Source of the DNA: CAZROT01 sp964601895
Lineage (GTDB): Bacteria; Pseudomonadota; Gammaproteobacteria; Enterobacterales; Enterobacteriaceae
Direction of reading: 5' to 3'
DNA length: 22,652 nt
NCBI GenBank assembly: GCA_964601895.1
Contig: CAZROT010000021.1
Span: 1 to 22,652, forward strand
The notes below the pieces were generated by a model. The model was given only the letters and a program-made list of their open reading frames with translations. It was not told the origin of the DNA and searched no databases. The position numbers and the translations under genes were made by a program. Shown here piece after piece: positions 21,433 to 22,652 of this stretch. Every line of letters begins with the position of its first letter. Position 1 is the first letter of the stretch.

Positions 21433-21963
21433 ATGTCAGATTTTTCAAAAATATTCCAAAAGATTAAAAAAGTTGAAAATTATTTGAATAATAATGTTCC
21501 AACAATTATAGGTGTAGAGGCTGTTAATCATTTTAAAGAATCTTTCGAAAATCAAGGTTTTACCGATAAAAATTTAGAAAAGTGGGATGATGTAAAGCGT
21601 AGAGATTCTTCTTCAAGATGGCACGGCTTTGAATACGGAAGCAACGCAAACCGTGTTGGTGTAAAAAGAAGAAAAGAATCAGCAATGAGTAATTATTCTC
21701 ATGCTGCTACTGCTAGACCTATTCTTAGTGGTCAATCTCAAAATTTATTTAATTCTTTGAGATGGGAGAAGAATGGAAGAGGAGCTTTGATTACTGCTGG
21801 AACGCCTTATGCTCAAATTCAAAATGAAGGAGGAGACATAAAAGTTTTTGGCAAACACGCCTCTAAAATACCAAGAAGGCAATTCATGGGACCTTCTCAA
21901 CAATTGATAAATAGACTTACAACTAAGATTAACAATGATGTAATTAAAATCTTAAAATCATGA
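21433..21963 (+). CDS. Mu gpG-like virion morphogenesis protein
   Basis: This 176-residue protein has the layout of the gpG/phage virion morphogenesis family: AVNHFKESFENQGFTDKNLE followed by KWDDVKRRDSSSRWHGFEYG near the N-terminus, a Gly/Ser/Arg-rich middle that ends in RPILSGQSQNLFNSLRWE, then TAGTPYAQIQNEGGDIKVFG and IPRRQFMGPSQQLINRL, which are typical of this family (TPYAxIHxxGG...RxFLG). It follows the MuF gene in Mu order (gp30, gp31), separated by the hairpin island. It acts in tail-head joining or head completion. Confidence 0.8.
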   Translation: MSDFSKIFQKIKKVENYLNNNVPTIIGVEAVNHFKESFENQGFTDKNLEKWDDVKRRDSSSRWHGFEYGSNANRVGVKRRKESAMSNYSHAATARPILSGQSQNLFNSLRWEKNGRGALITAGTPYAQIQNEGGDIKVFGKHASKIPRRQFMGPSQQLINRLTTKINNDVIKILKS

Positions 21964-22436
21964 TTTACATAATAATTTTCAATTCTCTAAAATCTAAACT
22001 GGAGGAAATTCCTGCACTAAAAAGTGTGGATTGGTTTAATAGCCAGTACACCAATACGGAGAAAGAACATGCTGAAGCTTATCCTGCTGGGTACATTGAA
22101 ATATTAGACCCGATTGTTTGGAAAGATGCGTCCAACAAAATGCAAACTGGCACATGCAGGTTTATGCTGCACCTTGTTTTAAACAATTTAAAAACCGAGC
22201 CAAATGCAATTTTACTGCTTGCACAGGATGTATTTTTAAAATTTCAAGGAGTAAGGTTGATGCAAGGTCAGAACCAAGTGAGCGGAGAGCTGAGCAGATA
22301 TCATACCGAAATGCCAAAAAGGTACAGACAATTAAAAGTAATGAAAATTGGATTTGAAGCGGAGGTTTTTGATATAAGTGCTATTGCTGTTGAAACTGGA
22401 GTTCAAGCTGGGTTTTCGGTAAATACACACTTTTAG
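21960..22436 (+). CDS. Tail-completion / gp37-like protein (by position)
   Basis: This 158-residue protein starts inside the stop of the gpG-like gene (ATGA, 4-nt overlap). It has IIFNSLKSKLEEIPALKSVD near the start and an alternation of strands in the middle (AGYIEILDPIVW, GTCRFMLHLVLNNL), then RYHTEMPKRYRQLKVMKIGFEAEVFD; the closing strand order is like small tail-terminator or neck proteins. No family is certain. It ends the plus-strand operon and overlaps a convergent small gene by 56 nt. Confidence 0.6.
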   Translation: MIYIIIFNSLKSKLEEIPALKSVDWFNSQYTNTEKEHAEAYPAGYIEILDPIVWKDASNKMQTGTCRFMLHLVLNNLKTEPNAILLLAQDVFLKFQGVRLMQGQNQVSGELSRYHTEMPKRYRQLKVMKIGFEAEVFDISAIAVETGVQAGFSVNTHF

Positions 22437-22617
22437 TAAATAAAATCTTCTCAACAGTAATTGGCGCAAGAAAAAATTTGTTAGCTAATTTTGCAATGAT
22501 GTATTCATTGGAGTAGATCTGCACACCTTCGTCTTTTTTATCTTTCATTTTCCAATATTCATCTTGAATGATAAGATTACGTTTGTAGATACGCTCCTTT
22601 TGCTTTTCTTTACTCAT
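22381..22617 (-). CDS. Small helical DNA-binding-like protein, convergent
   Basis: This 78-residue basic protein opens with SKEKQKERIYKRNLIIQDEYW, and IIAKLANKFFLAPITVEKIL (about 39-58) looks like a short helix-turn-helix of the type found in small Bacteroidota phage proteins (SDEYILEKLSxxFxLSxxTIxxIL). The final about 20 residues carry a Gln-rich tail. It overlaps the end of the plus-strand operon by 56 nt, so one of the ends may be shorter than drawn, but the upstream box TAAATTTG supports real expression. Its position, convergent on a late operon, suggests an early or regulatory gene. Confidence 0.6.
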   Translation of the reverse strand: MSKEKQKERIYKRNLIIQDEYWKMKDKKDEGVQIYSNEYIIAKLANKFFLAPITVEKILFTKSVYLPKTQLELQFQQQ

Positions 22618-22634
22618 AAAACCCTGATGTTTTA

Positions 22635-22642
22635 CAAATTTA
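22635..22642 (-). promoter_or_regulatory. Candidate -7 box (TAAATTTG) for the small convergent gene
   Basis: Read on the minus strand, 22642-22635 is TAAATTTG, an exact TAnnTTTG. It lies about 18 nt before the ATG at 22617, so the leader would be very short. The -33 element would lie outside the window. Confidence 0.5.
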
Positions 22643-22652
22643 GAATATTTTG

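Noticed and set aside
1..22652. CRISPR array, tRNA, rRNA or insertion sequence
   Set aside because: No regularly spaced repeats with spacers, no cloverleaf-like sequence and no transposase with inverted ends were seen on either strand by eye; a formal search was not possible.

Overview
The window looks like the structural and lysis half of a Mu-like (contractile-tailed) prophage in an AT-rich member of the Bacteroidota, probably a flavobacterium. The evidence is the gene content (terminase, DUF935-type portal, MuF minor head protein, gpG-like protein, ClpP-type prohead protease, DUF2586-type sheath, gp25-, gp27- and J-like baseplate proteins), strongly AT-rich DNA, few Shine-Dalgarno sites, and promoter-like boxes of the Bacteroidota TAnnTTTG type. 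No transposase, integrase, repressor or phage end is proven inside the window, so the exact phage type is inferred.

Layout. At 1-545 a short formyltransferase-family gene on the minus strand ends at a strong terminator. At 546-1760 a plus-strand unit holds a structured leader, a BRO-N antirepressor-like gene and a small unknown gene, and ends at a bidirectional terminator. From 16247 down to 1781 a long, tightly packed minus-strand operon runs: prohead protease/scaffold, major capsid, lysis cassette (amidase, a membrane/coiled-coil protein, a spanin-like lipoprotein), a small HeH/SAP-like protein, sheath, tube, tail chaperone, tape measure, baseplate (DUF6046-like, hub, spike, gp25-like wedge, LysM, fibre-like, J-like, gp48-like) and distal fibre. 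From 16428 a divergent plus-strand operon runs: small and large terminase, gp36-like, portal, MuF-toxin, gpG-like, and a tail-completion-like gene. A small convergent minus-strand gene closes the window.

Two places need recoding to make sense of the reading frames. (1) The tail chaperone gene ends on a perfectly phased A_AAA_AAG heptamer, and the -1 frame stays open for 75 more codons. This fills what would otherwise be an unexplained 330-base gap before the tape measure gene, in the manner of lambda G/GT. (2) The portal gene ends on a correctly phased T_TTT_TTC heptamer followed, after 5 nt, by a GC-rich 7-bp hairpin. The -1 frame runs straight into the MuF minor head gene, which has no usable start codon of its own for its conserved N-terminus. 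The predicted product is an 833-residue portal-MuF-nuclease fusion. The MuF protein carries a C-terminal nuclease-like domain (a MuF polymorphic toxin), and a GC-rich island of hairpins, not an immunity gene, follows it.

The most interesting items are the predicted portal-MuF recoding event, the MuF toxin and adjacent hairpin island, the structured leader of the BRO gene, and a candidate single-protein spanin.
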